The notes beneath the pieces were generated by a model. The model did no database searches and was not told where the DNA came from. It saw only the letters and a list, made by a program, of their open reading frames with translations. The position numbers and the translations under genes are program-made. From contig OY992835.1 in NCBI GenBank assembly GCA_963921425.1, positions 14,694,001 through 14,758,000 on the forward strand: a stretch of DNA of 64,000 nucleotides. Direction: 5' to 3'. Source of the stretch: Dryas octopetala (lineage: Eukaryota > Streptophyta > Magnoliopsida > Rosales > Rosaceae). This document shows positions 11,764 to 22,934 of the stretch, in pieces (the stretch's first letter is position 1; each line of letters starts with the position of its first letter).

Positions 11764-12178
11764 CACGAGGAGTGCTCTAAAACTAACTAGTTAGCAATTT
11801 AATACGAAGCTAACCATACTTTTGGGACCACCACATAACTAATCTTATAATCTGAACCGTCAATTATTTAGGTCATACTTCAAAGATCATCATTACAAAA
11901 AATCAACTAAATCGGAAATCATTTAGTCATCTAATTGAGATCAAATAAATAGACGATCAGTGTTTTTGATAAAAACATATAAATAGTTGTTGTTATAATC
12001 AAATGACTAAATGATTTCCGAATTTGAAGATTTTTTACAGGGATAATCTTTGAAGTAAGGCCTAAAAAATAAACAGTTCGAATTTTGAGATTACATTGTG
12101 TGGTGGGCTCAACATGGTGGTTAGCTTTGTATTAATTTACTAACTAGTTAGTTTTAGAGTATTCTTGTATATATTTAT
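11764..12178. mobile_element. Palindromic MITE of about 415 bp (copy A)
   Basis: Terminal inverted repeats contain CTCTAAAACTAACTAGTTAG and its complement, and most of the element folds back on itself. It sits in TA-repeat DNA, so the target duplication cannot be read. The copy B equivalent is 28,730-29,133. Family relatives lie at 14,576-14,882, 36,832-37,227 and, more diverged, around 53,740-54,010. Confidence 0.7.
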
Positions 12179-12986
12179 ATCAGATTCAATCAGATGTGGA
12201 CGAGCAAACATTTGAACGTACCACCGAACACTCGGTAGCTTCGCCGAGAGTTCGATGAAGATTTTTTAATTTAAATAGACGAGCGCTCTTTCCTTCTCTT
12301 GATTTTGAGGGTATAGGTCGATGGGTTCACCTCATCCCCCCTTCTAGAGTATATAGGATAACCTTTGTGGAGGCGTTATGTTAGGGTTTAGCTCCCCAAA
12401 CTAAACCATAATATAAACGCCGATAAATCAGGTTCGAGTGCTCAGTGTAGAAAATTTTTACACTACCAAGCGAGCAGCCATGGTTATCGAGCGATCCGCA
12501 TTGAATGGACATATATATATATATATATATTCAGAGCAATATTCCTAGGGCACATGCCTTTGTTCTCTAGTTAAGGAAAGCAACACATGATATAACTGAT
12601 CATGGCTCTTTGTACTCTCTCTTATATATTCTTTGATCTTTACCTTGTTATTACAACATTTAGGTACTGTGCTAAATCCTGTACACATCTCTTTTCAGGT
12701 ATAGAAACTTATTTACACAACTACACCCGTATGCGCGTGTAGCATATGATTAATAAATATGAGACATCTGTTGTACAATTGTACAATGAATGTAAATAAG
12801 TCTTTCTCATTTGATATTGGATCTTTGAGAGTTTACTAATACATGGAGAGACTAATTAATCAATTGGCTGTAAAACTCTAATTTAATTCAAAATACTTTT
12901 ATTTACTCCAAAGTTTAAAAAAAAATTAAAGCAAAAAGTGCAGAATTATTAATCAAATTATGGCCATCATGTGAATATATATATAT
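12179..12986. other. Non-coding part of duplicated segment A
   Basis: No gene or bounded repeat beyond a TA microsatellite near 12,511-12,530. The sequence is present with minor changes in copy B. Confidence 0.5.
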
Positions 12987-13547
12987 GAGGAAATTATAGA
13001 TTTGGTCTACTTATTTTATACCTAGTTAAATTTTGGTCCACGATCTTTTTAAGTTCTGTTTTAGTCTACTAATTATTTCATTTGGTCAATAAAGGTCTAG
13101 ATTTGTGACTTTAAATCCTTTGAGATTTTATTTTTTTCAATTTTAATTGAAATATAAGTTATATTTCATTATTTCTTAGTCATAGGAACCAATCTGGAGT
13201 ATTAGAATTTAAGAGAATTGAGATTGAGTGAAGTTTAGAAAATCTGAAAAAATTTTGAAAAAAATTGACAGTTTCGGATACCCTACTTTGGGGTCAATTA
13301 TCTTGAGTTCTAGAACTCCAATTGGAATGATGTTTATATAGTTGTAAAGATGAGATGCATAACTTTAACATAAGTATATGTTTGGTGAATTTGGGTGAGA
13401 TTTGATAGGGTAAAAGACATGCCAAATTTGAGAAAACAAATTTGGACTTTTATTGAACAATTAGTGGATCAAAACAAAACTTAAAAAAGATCGTGGACCA
13501 AAATTGAATTAGCTATAAAATAAGTAGACTAAATCTGTAATTTTCTC
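12987..13547. mobile_element. 561-bp foldback MITE (copy A)
   Basis: Starts GAGGAAATTATAGATTTGGT and ends in the complement, AATCTGTAATTTTCTC. The arms contain TTTGGTCCACGATCTTTTT and its complement. It lies between TA microsatellites, so any target duplication is hidden. The termini resemble the 295-bp element at 21,687, which has a clear 9-bp duplication, so Mutator-like is the best guess. The copy B version is 29,957-30,517. Confidence 0.75.
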
Positions 13548-14106
13548 ATATATATATATATATATATATATGATAGTGTAAATAATTATGGTTGATGTCT
13601 AGGTCTCCTCCTATATGTCATGTACTTCCTTTTCAGATCCATGTGAGAAAGGTTGATATTAACAGGATCATGGCCACTGTACCAAAAGAAAGAACAGGAT
13701 CATGATTAGTTCATGGAGATTCGTAAAGCAATTCACTACCAACCAATATATCACATTAATTTTGGAAAAGAAAATATTATATATATATATGATATACATC
13801 AGAAGTAAATTGTACTTGGTTGTCAATAATGGTAATACATGCATACATACATAGGCACATACATAGATGTAGTCATCACTTATGCATATATATGTAAACC
13901 TATGTGTATTTATGCAGCCCATTCTCTTGAAAGTTAATCGTGTTGGGTATTCAATATGCATGTACACATCTTTCCCAAGTGCAAAAGCGTCAAAATTATA
14001 TTTTCTACTGAAAAGAATTTTGAGGAGAAAAAGAAGAGATAAGAAAATCATTGCAAATAAGCTAATGCACATTCCTATCCAACATGTTGATTAAGAGCAA
14101 AATCAA

Positions 14107-14480
14107 AGCAATAGCAAAGATGTTTTCTTTGTCTACCAAAATGAGGTGCCTCTATTGGTCTGGGATCTAGATGAACTTCAGCCCAACAAACTTACCCAAC
14201 TCAAAAGCTGGGTCAAGGATACATATGAAAGTCACCAAGCAAGACCAGGTAAAAGCCCATTGGCCCAATTGGATTCAAAAGTTAAGAGGATAATATGGTA
14301 ATATCCTCTAATATTTATCATTTTTCAATTTAAGTGGGTTAGCAAAATATTGTTAAATGTACACCTACATGATATATGATTAATTTTTTGTGAGGTAGGA
14401 GAAGCATTTGCTGGGCCTGAAGATACCAATTCTTGCTTCTTGCAATCTGCTCCAAAAGAGCCTAAAAAAGAGGAGAAAGA
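14107..14480 (+). other. Possible exons of an unidentified gene (copy A)
   Basis: A frame from about 14,119 to 14,249 reads VPLLVWDLDELQPNKLTQLK and onward through SWVKDTYESHQARP. It ends at a good donor (CCAG then GTAAAA at 14,250). About 150 bp later an acceptor (gtgaggtag) precedes a frame in phase beginning GEAFAGPEDTNSCF and running through a lysine/glutamate-rich stretch. The same exons are in copy B (about 36,247-36,620) with few changes. I do not recognise the product and see no clear start. It may be a decayed or partial gene on the strand opposite to the EGF-like gene. Confidence 0.3.
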
Positions 14481-14536
14481 AAACAAAGTGACTATAAGGA
14501 TAGCAAAGATTATTGATAAATTCCATCATTGGAAGG

Positions 14537-14539
<3 letters not shown>

Positions 14540-14575
<36 letters not shown>
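14540..14575. repeat. (TC)18 microsatellite, short allele
   Basis: This is the copy A equivalent of the very long TC tract at 36,691-36,819. It joins directly to the middle of a palindromic MITE, so the left third of that MITE present in copy B is missing here. Confidence 0.95.
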
Positions 14576-14577
<2 letters not shown>

Positions 14578-14882
14578 ATTTTTTAGGCCCTACTTCAAAG
14601 ATCATCCCTGTAAAAAATCTCCACAATCGGAAGTCATTTAGTCATTTGATTATTACAACAACTATTTCTATGATTTTATCAAAAACATTGATCGTCTATT
14701 TATTTTATATGAATTAGATGACTACATAATTTCTGATTTAATTGATTTTTTATAATGATGATCTTTGAAGTATGAACTAAAAAATGGACGGTTCGGATTA
14801 TAAGATTAGTTATATGGTGGGCTCAAAAGCATGGTTAGTTTTGTATTAACTTATTAACTAGTTAATTTTAGAGCACTCCTCT
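14576..14882. mobile_element. Left-truncated palindromic MITE (copy A)
   Basis: Matches the MITE family at 11,764 but starts inside the element. The full-length counterpart in copy B is 36,832-37,227. The right end has the family terminus with GTTAATTTTAGAGCACTC. Confidence 0.7.
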
Positions 14883-14916
14883 ATATATATATATATTTGT
14901 TTTTTTATAGTCATAA

Positions 14917-16282
14917 TTAATTATAACTGAGCTTACATGGTTTAAAGCAAGCAAAGCCTGGCAAATCCAACAAGTTCAACGACCCTTCATTGCATTTGCA
15001 TGTGTACCCAGCTGTCCCATTGGTAACACAGGTTCCATCGCCACACCAAACAAATTCACAACCTGTAAAATGATTTTTTTTTTCTCTAATTTATTATAAT
15101 GATTCAAACACACACACACACACACATATATATATTAAAAATAAAATAAAGTATATGTACCAAAGTTTTATTTGAAACACATTTACATCTCTCATTATCG
15201 ACCACAATTTAGAATTGCGGTTAATAATGTAATTTACAAATATTATTAGTGTAGCATTACTCTCTTTTAGTTGTTTAAAAGAAAAAATATGTATGGTAGA
15301 TCAATAGATAAGTTTTGCTACATCACCTGGTGGCGGAAGCAGAGGAAGTGGTGGAGGTTGTGAGGGAGATCCATCACATTGGAAATTAAGTGTGCCTGAA
15401 AATAATATTAAAAAATCAATTATCGTTTTTTGTTTTCTCTAATAAATCACAATGGAAATTCAATTTATATATTTTGTATAAAGATATGTAGAAGAGATAA
15501 ACTTTATATATGAGTAATAATCTTCTTGTTTTTATAAGATTACAATTTACACACACAAATTACACGTTAATTTATAACATTATAATTCATAAACAACTAT
15601 TCCATAGATGAAGTACTGAAGAGGTATTTCAATTGAACATGTGATCTCCCCCAATATAATGAAGAAAACCACCACTAAACCAAATGATCTTGGTGGTAAT
15701 TTTCAGACTGGAATTAACTTCAGCCTAGTTATAAGTTATTGATGATAACATTGTAATTGTAGTGCAAAGCTAGTGTCTGGCTAGTTTGGGTTGTTTAAGT
15801 TGGGCTTTGGCCCATCATTTTACCTAAAAAAACAATAAAGTGGAGATTGGAATTGTCTGTCTTTTTTTCTTTTTTTCGTTGGTGCTAAGATTAATTGCAC
15901 TTTATCTTATTATTAGGAACATGCAAACTTCTTATATAATAGATAGATTATATTTTCATACCACATTAATTGGACAATGATAGACAGTTAATGTATTAAT
16001 AAACGTTTAGTCATAATAATTAATATAATAAATATATATCAGCTGTCACATCATTTCATCAGATCAAATTTCTCTCCTAGCCTTCTTACCTTATGCACTA
16101 CTATTGCTTTCTTTAGCTTTGTTAGTACAAAAGAAAGGGGAAAGAGGGTATGATTGCAATAAAACTTGGAACAGAATTTCACTCATTACTTTTGAACTGA
16201 TGAATTTATTAAACATGTACAAATCGAATGGATGCAAAGATATACATTTATACACATTTGTCTATGTTTGTGTGCATGTGTG

Positions 16283-16333
<51 letters not shown>

Positions 16334-16786
16334 CACAGTTTGGAACACAAGAGGGAATGGGACCAATCTGAATCTTTTTGGAACCAGGATTACAGTCACA
16401 GTCAACACCAATCAGTGACTGATTAGAAGCCTTGCATGTTCCTTGCCCACAATTTACCAGTTTACACAAAGCATCTGCCACACAAATTAATACCACCCAC
16501 ATCATACATGATTTACCACCACAACAATATTTATTATCAACCACACCATTAATATTGCTCAATGCCTACATCCAATGCAACCCCAAAAACATACATTGAA
16601 TTAAACCCTTACTGAGAACCTTGGAAACCCACCAAGCAACAATTAAAGTGAACCAATATTAATATAAATTTCAAGGGAAAATAGGTTGCTATATATGCAA
16701 TATAGATGCTATAGATGCAATATGTTACCTTGTAGTGAGTCTGATATCAACTGTGTAGAGCTGATTGTAGGATAGAAGCAGGTGAA
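14917..16786 (-). pseudogene. EGF-like secreted protein gene, copy A, missing its start exon
   Basis: Exons 2-4 are preserved at 16,337-16,474, 15,327-15,395 and 14,917-15,062 with intact splice sites and frame. They encode two cysteine-rich EGF-like blocks (CKLVNCGQGTCKASN... and GCEFVWCGDGTCVTNG...) separated by a proline-rich linker. Exon 1 survives only as 16,729-16,786. The part encoding the start codon and most of the signal peptide is replaced by unrelated sequence at the duplication edge. In copy B the same exon is complete. Substitutions against copy B near the C terminus change LPAFPCF to LPGFACF. It cannot make the original secreted protein unless a new upstream exon is used. A cytosolic product is unlikely to fold, given the many cysteines. 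Confidence 0.82.
16286..16331. repeat. (GA)n microsatellite next to a splice donor (copy A)
   Basis: About 23 GA units. Read on the gene strand this is a (TC)n tract beginning within six bases of the exon 2 donor (GTGAGTCTCTC). The copy B tract at 38,639-38,692 is eight bases longer. Confidence 0.95.
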
Positions 16787-17172
16787 CCACATTTTGCAAT
16801 AACAGTACATGATGTTATATTGATGTTGCAATAATATACTAGCAATGAACCACATTTTGTTGGGAAGTGATCATATTACCAAAGTGAAATGGCTAAATGA
16901 TTTTGGTTTTACCAGTGTTTCTCAACAATAATCATTTTATTATTTGATTATTGGAAGAACTAAAAAATTAATTAAACAATTCAAATTATGAGATGACATT
17001 GTGAGATAAATCTTTACAGTTGATCCTTAATGTAACTTGAGTTCCGAATTGCTCCTAAATTACAAATTGCACTATTGCTTTCAAGTGGAAAACATTATTC
17101 ACAAGAGAAAAAATATGATGAAATTTATTCACCTAATAAAAAGATAAAAGAAAAAAAGATGAGTGTATTGAT
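16787..17172. other. Spacer between duplication edge and TBL gene
   Basis: The sequence is unrelated to copy B. A 14-base direct repeat, tgaaccacattttg, occurs right at the duplication junction and again about 63 bp to the right, perhaps a scar of the joining event. This spacer would also hold the 3' UTR of the TBL gene. Confidence 0.5.
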
Positions 17173-19684
17173 TCAACCTTGGAAGAGTGTTGCAAATAGA
17201 ATTTGATTCCAAATATCTGGAACACCGGGAAGACACCAGTGGGTGCAGTCAGTGCCACGGCGGCCGCCATAGCCATAAGCTGAAGGGTGGCCATCTTTTC
17301 TTAGCTGTGAGAGTGGTGTTATGTTGAGCAAATGAACTGGCTTTGACATTGTGTGCAGCACTTTCTCTAAAACAACTTGTGCTGGATGTGAACCTCCTTG
17401 ATAATGTGACCCCAGCACTGGTTTTGTTTGGCCCCTACAGTTCTCTGACTTTGTATCACCCCATTCTCTAGGACTATTAGCAGAAATAGAAGGTAATTAA
17501 TTAAACGGTAATTAGTGTGTGGAAATTAAAAATAATGCTTATGGCTATTTGATATCTATTAGACATGTGATTTTGAGGAGATTAATCCCTAATTTCTAAA
17601 CAAGAGGCTGGTGGACTCATTATTCCAAGAGTCACTAGAAACAAAAGTTGGTGCAAGTTGTGCAATTGCAACTGCAACTGCACAATTGAAATATTTGATG
17701 ATGACACAAGTGGGCTCTATTGGGTGATTCTCACATCTAAACATGGTTCAGATGAAATTTTCTAAGAAAATGTTTTATGTCAATCCTTTTTTTTTTTTTT
17801 TTGGTAAAAGGGCAGGCCAAAGTTTTATGTCAATCTTATACAAGAAGTTTTCATATGTAAAAAATTCTCATATAAGATTCTAGATTCTTGTATAGAATCT
17901 TGTTCGGACAAGTTTTCTGTATAAAATTATTATATAGAATTTATGTACAGGCTTTCGTCTAGACCAAATGTGAATGTGAGAATTTTCTTTACCTATTTAA
18001 TGACGAAACTAGACATGGCTGATTGGACTTATATAGCCCGGCCCAAGCCTACAAATTTTTTTAGTATATTTGGTCATGGCCCACAACCAACAGCCGCCAA
18101 GTAGAGCCCACAAACAACATACCACAGTCCAAATGGGCTGGCCGTTATTTTAGTCCATAGGAGACAAAATTATTACTTTTTGGTTTAGTCCTAGATCGAC
18201 CCAATTATTACTTACTTCATATGATCTGGGGAAACACCCTGGAAGAAGACCTTAGTTTTAGCAGGATCCACAGTTGAGTCCACCCATCTAGCCCATGTCC
18301 TCAAAGCCTTCTCATATGCCACCATGCGATCCATGTCTCTGTGTGTCTGCCTCGCATCAACAACAAAATCCCACCTGCAATTTCATGCCACCAAAACACA
18401 TTATATGCATATTACTTGTAATCATGTAGCCAAAAGAAAAGGATTAGTCTAACATACGGTTGCTTTCTTCCAGTGTGAAGCCACCAATGCCATGTATTGA
18501 ACACCAAGACATCAAAAGTACTCCAAAATTTTCCATTCTTAATTGAGTTGAGGCTTAGAATACGCTTCCCACTTCTTTCACGCACAATATCTACTAGAAA
18601 TGCATTGCGCGATACCATGATCGAAACATCGAATGCCTAAAATTAATTGCAATTCATGTGAATGACCATTTTGATATATACTCCAAATACACTCTCTAAT
18701 TCAATAATCTGCAAATCCAAGAAAATGCATGCAGAGAAGGAAATTAAGCTAGGTAGGCTTACAGGAAAGTTGAATGTAGAGAGGCCTCCAATCCTGGCTA
18801 AGGTGTATTTGGCTTCTGGTACTGATTTGTGAAGCATGCATGTGAGGGACTGCCATTGATTTAAGCTCAATGAGTCACCCACAAACAACATGCGCTTCCC
18901 TCTAAATCTTCTTAAAAAATCCCTTCCGCTGAACCTACATATATTAATGTTCCAATATTAATATAGGTGTTTAAGATAATCGATTAACACTTAATTTCAT
19001 TTAAATTTAACAGTTTTTTTTTTCTTTTAATATTCAAGTTTCAACAATTTTTGTCTTCTTACATGTAAATATGTAATGAATCATTTTTCCTTACAACTCA
19101 ATTGTCATTAATTATAAAAGAGGAAAAAAGAAAAAGAAATGAATACATGCTACTATATATTCCATTAATTGCTATACAATGTAATTAGCTGGGAAATAGG
19201 ATCTTCAATATGTTGATCCTCAATCCCCATATGGTGTGAATTTTTTAGTCACACATACGTCCGACATTAGCAAAATTCTGTAGAACTCACCACATATCGA
19301 GTGAATCCTACATATTAGTGTCGGACGACGCAGTGCCTCAAACTCAAGAACAAGAGACTACATAGAAGAAGATGAAGAAGTGAAGAAGAGAGAAGAAATT
19401 AAGGAGCTTTATACGTACCTTGGTGTGGGGCATGAAGTGGGCTGCCATCTATACTTGAGATACTCATTGTCTGGTCTTCCATTGTTTTGGCAGGTAAACT
19501 CCTTCCCAATGAAGGGACAGACTGTTGGATTGTAGAGAGGATAGAAGCTGTCATAAACCCATGTCCCATTAGAAAGGTCACACCCACTACTGTTCACTGC
19601 TACATCTTTCCCTTGTATTTGCTGCTGCAAAAGACACAATATCAATACTATTGCTCCAGCAATTATTGTGGAATTAGCACCCAT
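17173..19684 (-). CDS. TRICHOME BIREFRINGENCE-LIKE (TBL) PC-esterase, 356 aa
   Basis: Five exons: 19,419-19,684, 18,763-18,934, 18,458-18,636, 18,216-18,374 and 17,173-17,467. All have GT/AG borders and consistent phase. Residues about 5-25 form a hydrophobic signal anchor. A TBL N-terminal block ([42 protein letters not shown]) leads into the PC-esterase domain. The GDS motif is in [12 protein letters not shown] (Ser110). The C-terminal DxxH motif is in [17 protein letters not shown] (Asp332, His335). Characterised TBL proteins are Golgi O-acetyltransferases acting on xylan, mannan, xyloglucan or pectin. This one most resembles the TBL38-43 group as I remember it, but its substrate is not predictable from sequence. 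Length and motifs are normal, so it should be functional. Nearby transposons do not interrupt any exon. Confidence 0.93.
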
Positions 19685-20400
19685 GCCTATGTCAGAAATG
19701 AGAGCTGGATAGAGTCTTAGTTCGTTAGAACCTCAAATGTTGCTAGCTACTTCAATTTAAATGGTGGAGAACCATGCGTTTCGAATATTAATTCTAAGTT
19801 TGTCTCTATTATTTTTTCTTAAATGACTTATTTAAGGGATTTAAATTAATAAAAGTGAAAATGTTACAACACATGGCCACATACTTTTGTCCAGTCTTTT
19901 TTTAAACATTTATTAGAAAACTTTAATAAACACTTATTGGTGACAGTGATTTTGCAACTTGTAAGCTGTGAAAAGTTTCTTTATCTCATATATATTGTGA
20001 AATTAATTCAATTGTGGATTTGTTTGCTAAGATGGGGAAGAATAATTGCACCTTAAAGGATTTGGGAGCGGACGTTTTCTTAGGTTGTGTTGGACTGTTG
20101 GGTCGATGTTCTAGTAATGTTATGTGGTTAGGGTATTTTAGAGATTGTTGTTGATAAGTTTGCTCTTTGTATAAAACATAATAAAGTTGGAAAACCATTA
20201 GCTCGATCTATATTAATTTTGAATTATGTAATGTTATTTTATATAATATTGTATGTTTCACATTTACTATTCAACTATATTAAATTATATTAGCTATATT
20301 TACTAATTACCCCTACAATAGAGACTAATATTGTCAAGAAAATACTCCTTAATTGTACCTTAAATACTAGACAATGATTGAGTTTGTTCAAGTGTCAAAT
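19685..20400. other. Upstream region of the TBL gene, no other gene seen
   Basis: Should contain the promoter of the minus-strand TBL gene. I could not identify a confident TATA box. Short frames on either strand show no domain. Confidence 0.45.
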
Positions 20401-20410
20401 TAAGATATTA

Positions 20411-20556
20411 ATTGGCGGAGTGGTTTAGAGGTAGAGGTCCTAGAGGACGTCCTTTGTCTCGTTTGTTGAAACTTATGAGTGGCTTTTGTCCAATCTAAAA
20501 TGATAAGGTTTGGAGGCTACCAAGCTCCAATTCATCACATTTTTTTTTTTTTTTTT
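20411..20556 (+). repeat. Possible tRNA-derived SINE
   Basis: TGGCGGAGTGG fits the polymerase III A-box consensus. About 140 bp later the unit ends in a T-run (from 20,540), as Au-type plant SINEs do. The B box is poor and no clear target duplication was seen, so this is a weak call. Confidence 0.25.
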
Positions 20557-20559
20557 AAA

Positions 20560-21677
20560 TTTGTCATTTGGATTTAGCCTATACAAGCAGTTCAAAATGC
20601 ATGCATTTATAAAGATTTCATCTTCCAGACAATTCAATTCATGTGACTTCACCTATTTCCACTATTTTAAAAAAAAAATTTAATTCAATCAACTTTTTGC
20701 TAATATAAATAATACCTACATGAGAGTATGAGACAAAGTCATACATTTTAGTTTTCCAATGTTGCCTTTTCCCTGTTGGGACTATTAACTTTTTCTTGAC
20801 GCCTACTCACATAGCCAAACACAAACCAAATATCTACACACTTTTAGTTTGATTTTGCCTTTCATTCAGATAAATTCTAACATTCCAGTTGAAGCATAAA
20901 ATAAGAATAATGATCCATTCTAGCATATGAACTATGAAAGTAAACTAGTTCTAAAGGATAGGGACTAAAGAAATGTTAATATATGAACTATGAACAAATA
21001 ATATAAGAGTTAGTAGTCAATTAGGGTTCTAAATTTGGGACTTTTTTATTTTATAAAATGGTGACCAAAGGCCCAAACGGTCAAAACTAACTAAGCAACA
21101 ATACGGGCTCTAGCAAGCCCAGCATATTCCTCAAATAACCGCAGCATAGAATGCAGGCCTGAGAGAGGCTGCAAGCCCAATCCCGCTCCAGCAGACACTT
21201 ACAAAGTTACAAGCACCAATCAAGGAGCCAAGGGGAGATTATGAACATCCAACTGCTTAACCAATGACATTCTTTTTTTTTTTTTTTTTTAATAATTCTA
21301 GAGATTTTAAATTTGTGTACTGAACTTAAATATTAAATTATGTTGCAGTGTACGTGTCAGTTTTTATTTGTTGTAAATAAATGAGCTTTAAAGTGGACTC
21401 ATATATGAATCTATAAAATACTGTTATGTAAATTAAAGTTTAAATTTGGTAAACAAATTTAAGATATTAAGCATTACTTCTTTTTTTTTTTTTTTTTTTT
21501 TACTATTACACTGACTTTAGGTTCAAATATTTCATATATATGTGGGGCCTAATTTCCGCAGATCAAACTCAATGGCTTTTCTTTGATTGACCTTCTGGAC
21601 TTCTACCCTGAAGCCCTTATCCAAGGCCCAAGAAGAAAGCGAATTAAAGTCCAAACCACTTAAAACACATGAGCTAA
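20560..21677. other. Intergenic DNA, no gene seen
   Basis: Several long T-runs (21,272-21,290 and 21,481-21,500) and AT-rich sequence. No exon-like frame was recognised. Confidence 0.5.
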
Positions 21678-21686
21678 TTAAATTTA

Positions 21687-21981
21687 GAGAAAATTATGCG
21701 TTTGGTCCACTTATTATTCCATAAATCTCGTTTTGGTCCATAAATTTTTCTAAGTTTCATATTGGTTCACGAATTGTTTGATGTGTTCTATTTTGGTCCA
21801 AAATGGACAATTTTGTCCCTCAAAGTCAACTCATTAGTACAAAACTGAGGGACAAAATTGTCTGGTTTGAACCAAAATGGAACACTTTAGACAATTCGTG
21901 AACCAGTATGGAACTTAAAAAAATTTGTGAACCAAAACGGAATTTATGGAATAATAAGTGGACCAAACACATAATTTACTC
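21687..21981. mobile_element. 295-bp foldback MITE with 9-bp target duplication
   Basis: The two halves are complementary along almost the whole length (left arm GTTTGGTCCACTTATTATTC, right arm its complement). Perfect 9-bp duplications TTAAATTTA flank it at 21,678-21,686 and 21,982-21,990, which points to the Mutator superfamily. There is no coding capacity. Confidence 0.88.
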
Positions 21982-21990
21982 TTAAATTTA

Positions 21991-22740
21991 TACACATGAT
22001 CATTTCCTTAGAAAGGATCGTGGGTCACGTCCTTGAAAACCCATGATCTCCTTCAGAATCTCAACCACGTCCAACATGCATGGCGGATCATGGAGACGTG
22101 GAGATCAAAACACCCGGAGCATCAGGTAAAACAAACTTTATAATACCAAGATGAGGAGGTATTGAAGGTACAAACTTTTGAATATATCCAATTAACAATC
22201 CTACTAAATTGAGAGAATTCTCAATTAGGTATCGAAGTATCATTGCAGGTACACCACCCCCAAGTCCAACATTCAAGATCAAGGAATATTCACCATCACT
22301 CCAAAGATTAGATTGCTCGATCATTTTTATTGGTTGATTAATTATTCATTCCGGAGATTTTTAGCATCAACAATATATGTTGTGCCTAAGTTGTGGCCAA
22401 GCATTATATTCCTATGTTGTGGTGATAAATAAGATTCAAGTTCCAACTATGCCCCAGGTTGACGAACATCTAAAAGGCACTAGAATTAGAAACATTTTAG
22501 GAAAGCTTACATTTTGTAGAAAAAAAAAAAAAAACACAGTAAAAATCTTCTATTTTGTTCAAGTGGGTGGGCGTGGGTAACTAATCAGGAATTATCTTAG
22601 CAAAAAAAAAATACCTAGTCAGGAAAATATTAATTTGAACATAGAAATAAACAGAAAATAGTCACTTAAATGTGTACCTTCTTCTGACAAAAAAAAATGT
22701 GTTACTTTCTAATTTTCTGTGTGATTGCTAGTACTTAGTA
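21991..22740. other. Intergenic DNA left of the kinase pseudogene
   Basis: A minus-strand frame at 22,088-22,324 begins MIEQSNLWSDGEYSLIL and has mixed composition, but I recognise no family and it has no clear splice partners. It may be a gene scrap. A-runs are frequent. Confidence 0.35.
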
Positions 22741-22934
22741 GCGTGGTGCCCAAGTCTGAAATCAATCTCTAATATCAATCAAACCCCACCCGACCGTTGC
22801 CTTACAAAAAGGAAGTTAAACCCTAAACCCACACCGTCTTTTGTTGCCTCTTCTTTTTCCTCTGCATTACACTGTACTATTAAACATTATAGCGTCAAAA
22901 CCCCAAAAGACATTAGTTACTTGTTGTGAAAGAA

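Larger units (their letters stand above)
8256..16786 (+). repeat. Segmental duplication copy A (direct)
   Basis: This 8.5-kb block is nearly identical to 25,184-39,147 in the same orientation, apart from small indels, microsatellite length changes and the CACTA insertion in the other copy. Its left edge falls about 25 bp inside sequence matching the copia RNase H reading frame that continues intact left of copy B. Its right edge falls inside exon 1 of the EGF-like gene, after the shared ggtgaa. Both edges cut features that are longer in copy B, so copy A is inferred to be the derived copy. It contains a 1.6-kb Mutator-like element, several MITEs and the truncated EGF-like gene. Confidence 0.93.

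Noticed and set aside
13668-14072. 134-residue minus-strand frame, also present at 35,808-36,212
   Set aside because: Conservation is explained by the segmental duplication. The translation is hydrophobic/AT-driven with no domain, and changes show no codon bias.
16104-16426. Arg-Glu repeat frames on plus over the EGF-like gene
   Set aside because: They are antisense to exon 2 and driven by the (GA)n tract. The minus-strand exon explains the sequence.
22088-22324. 78-residue minus-strand frame with mixed composition
   Set aside because: No family recognised, no partner exons and no start context. Kept only as a possible scrap in the intergenic entry.
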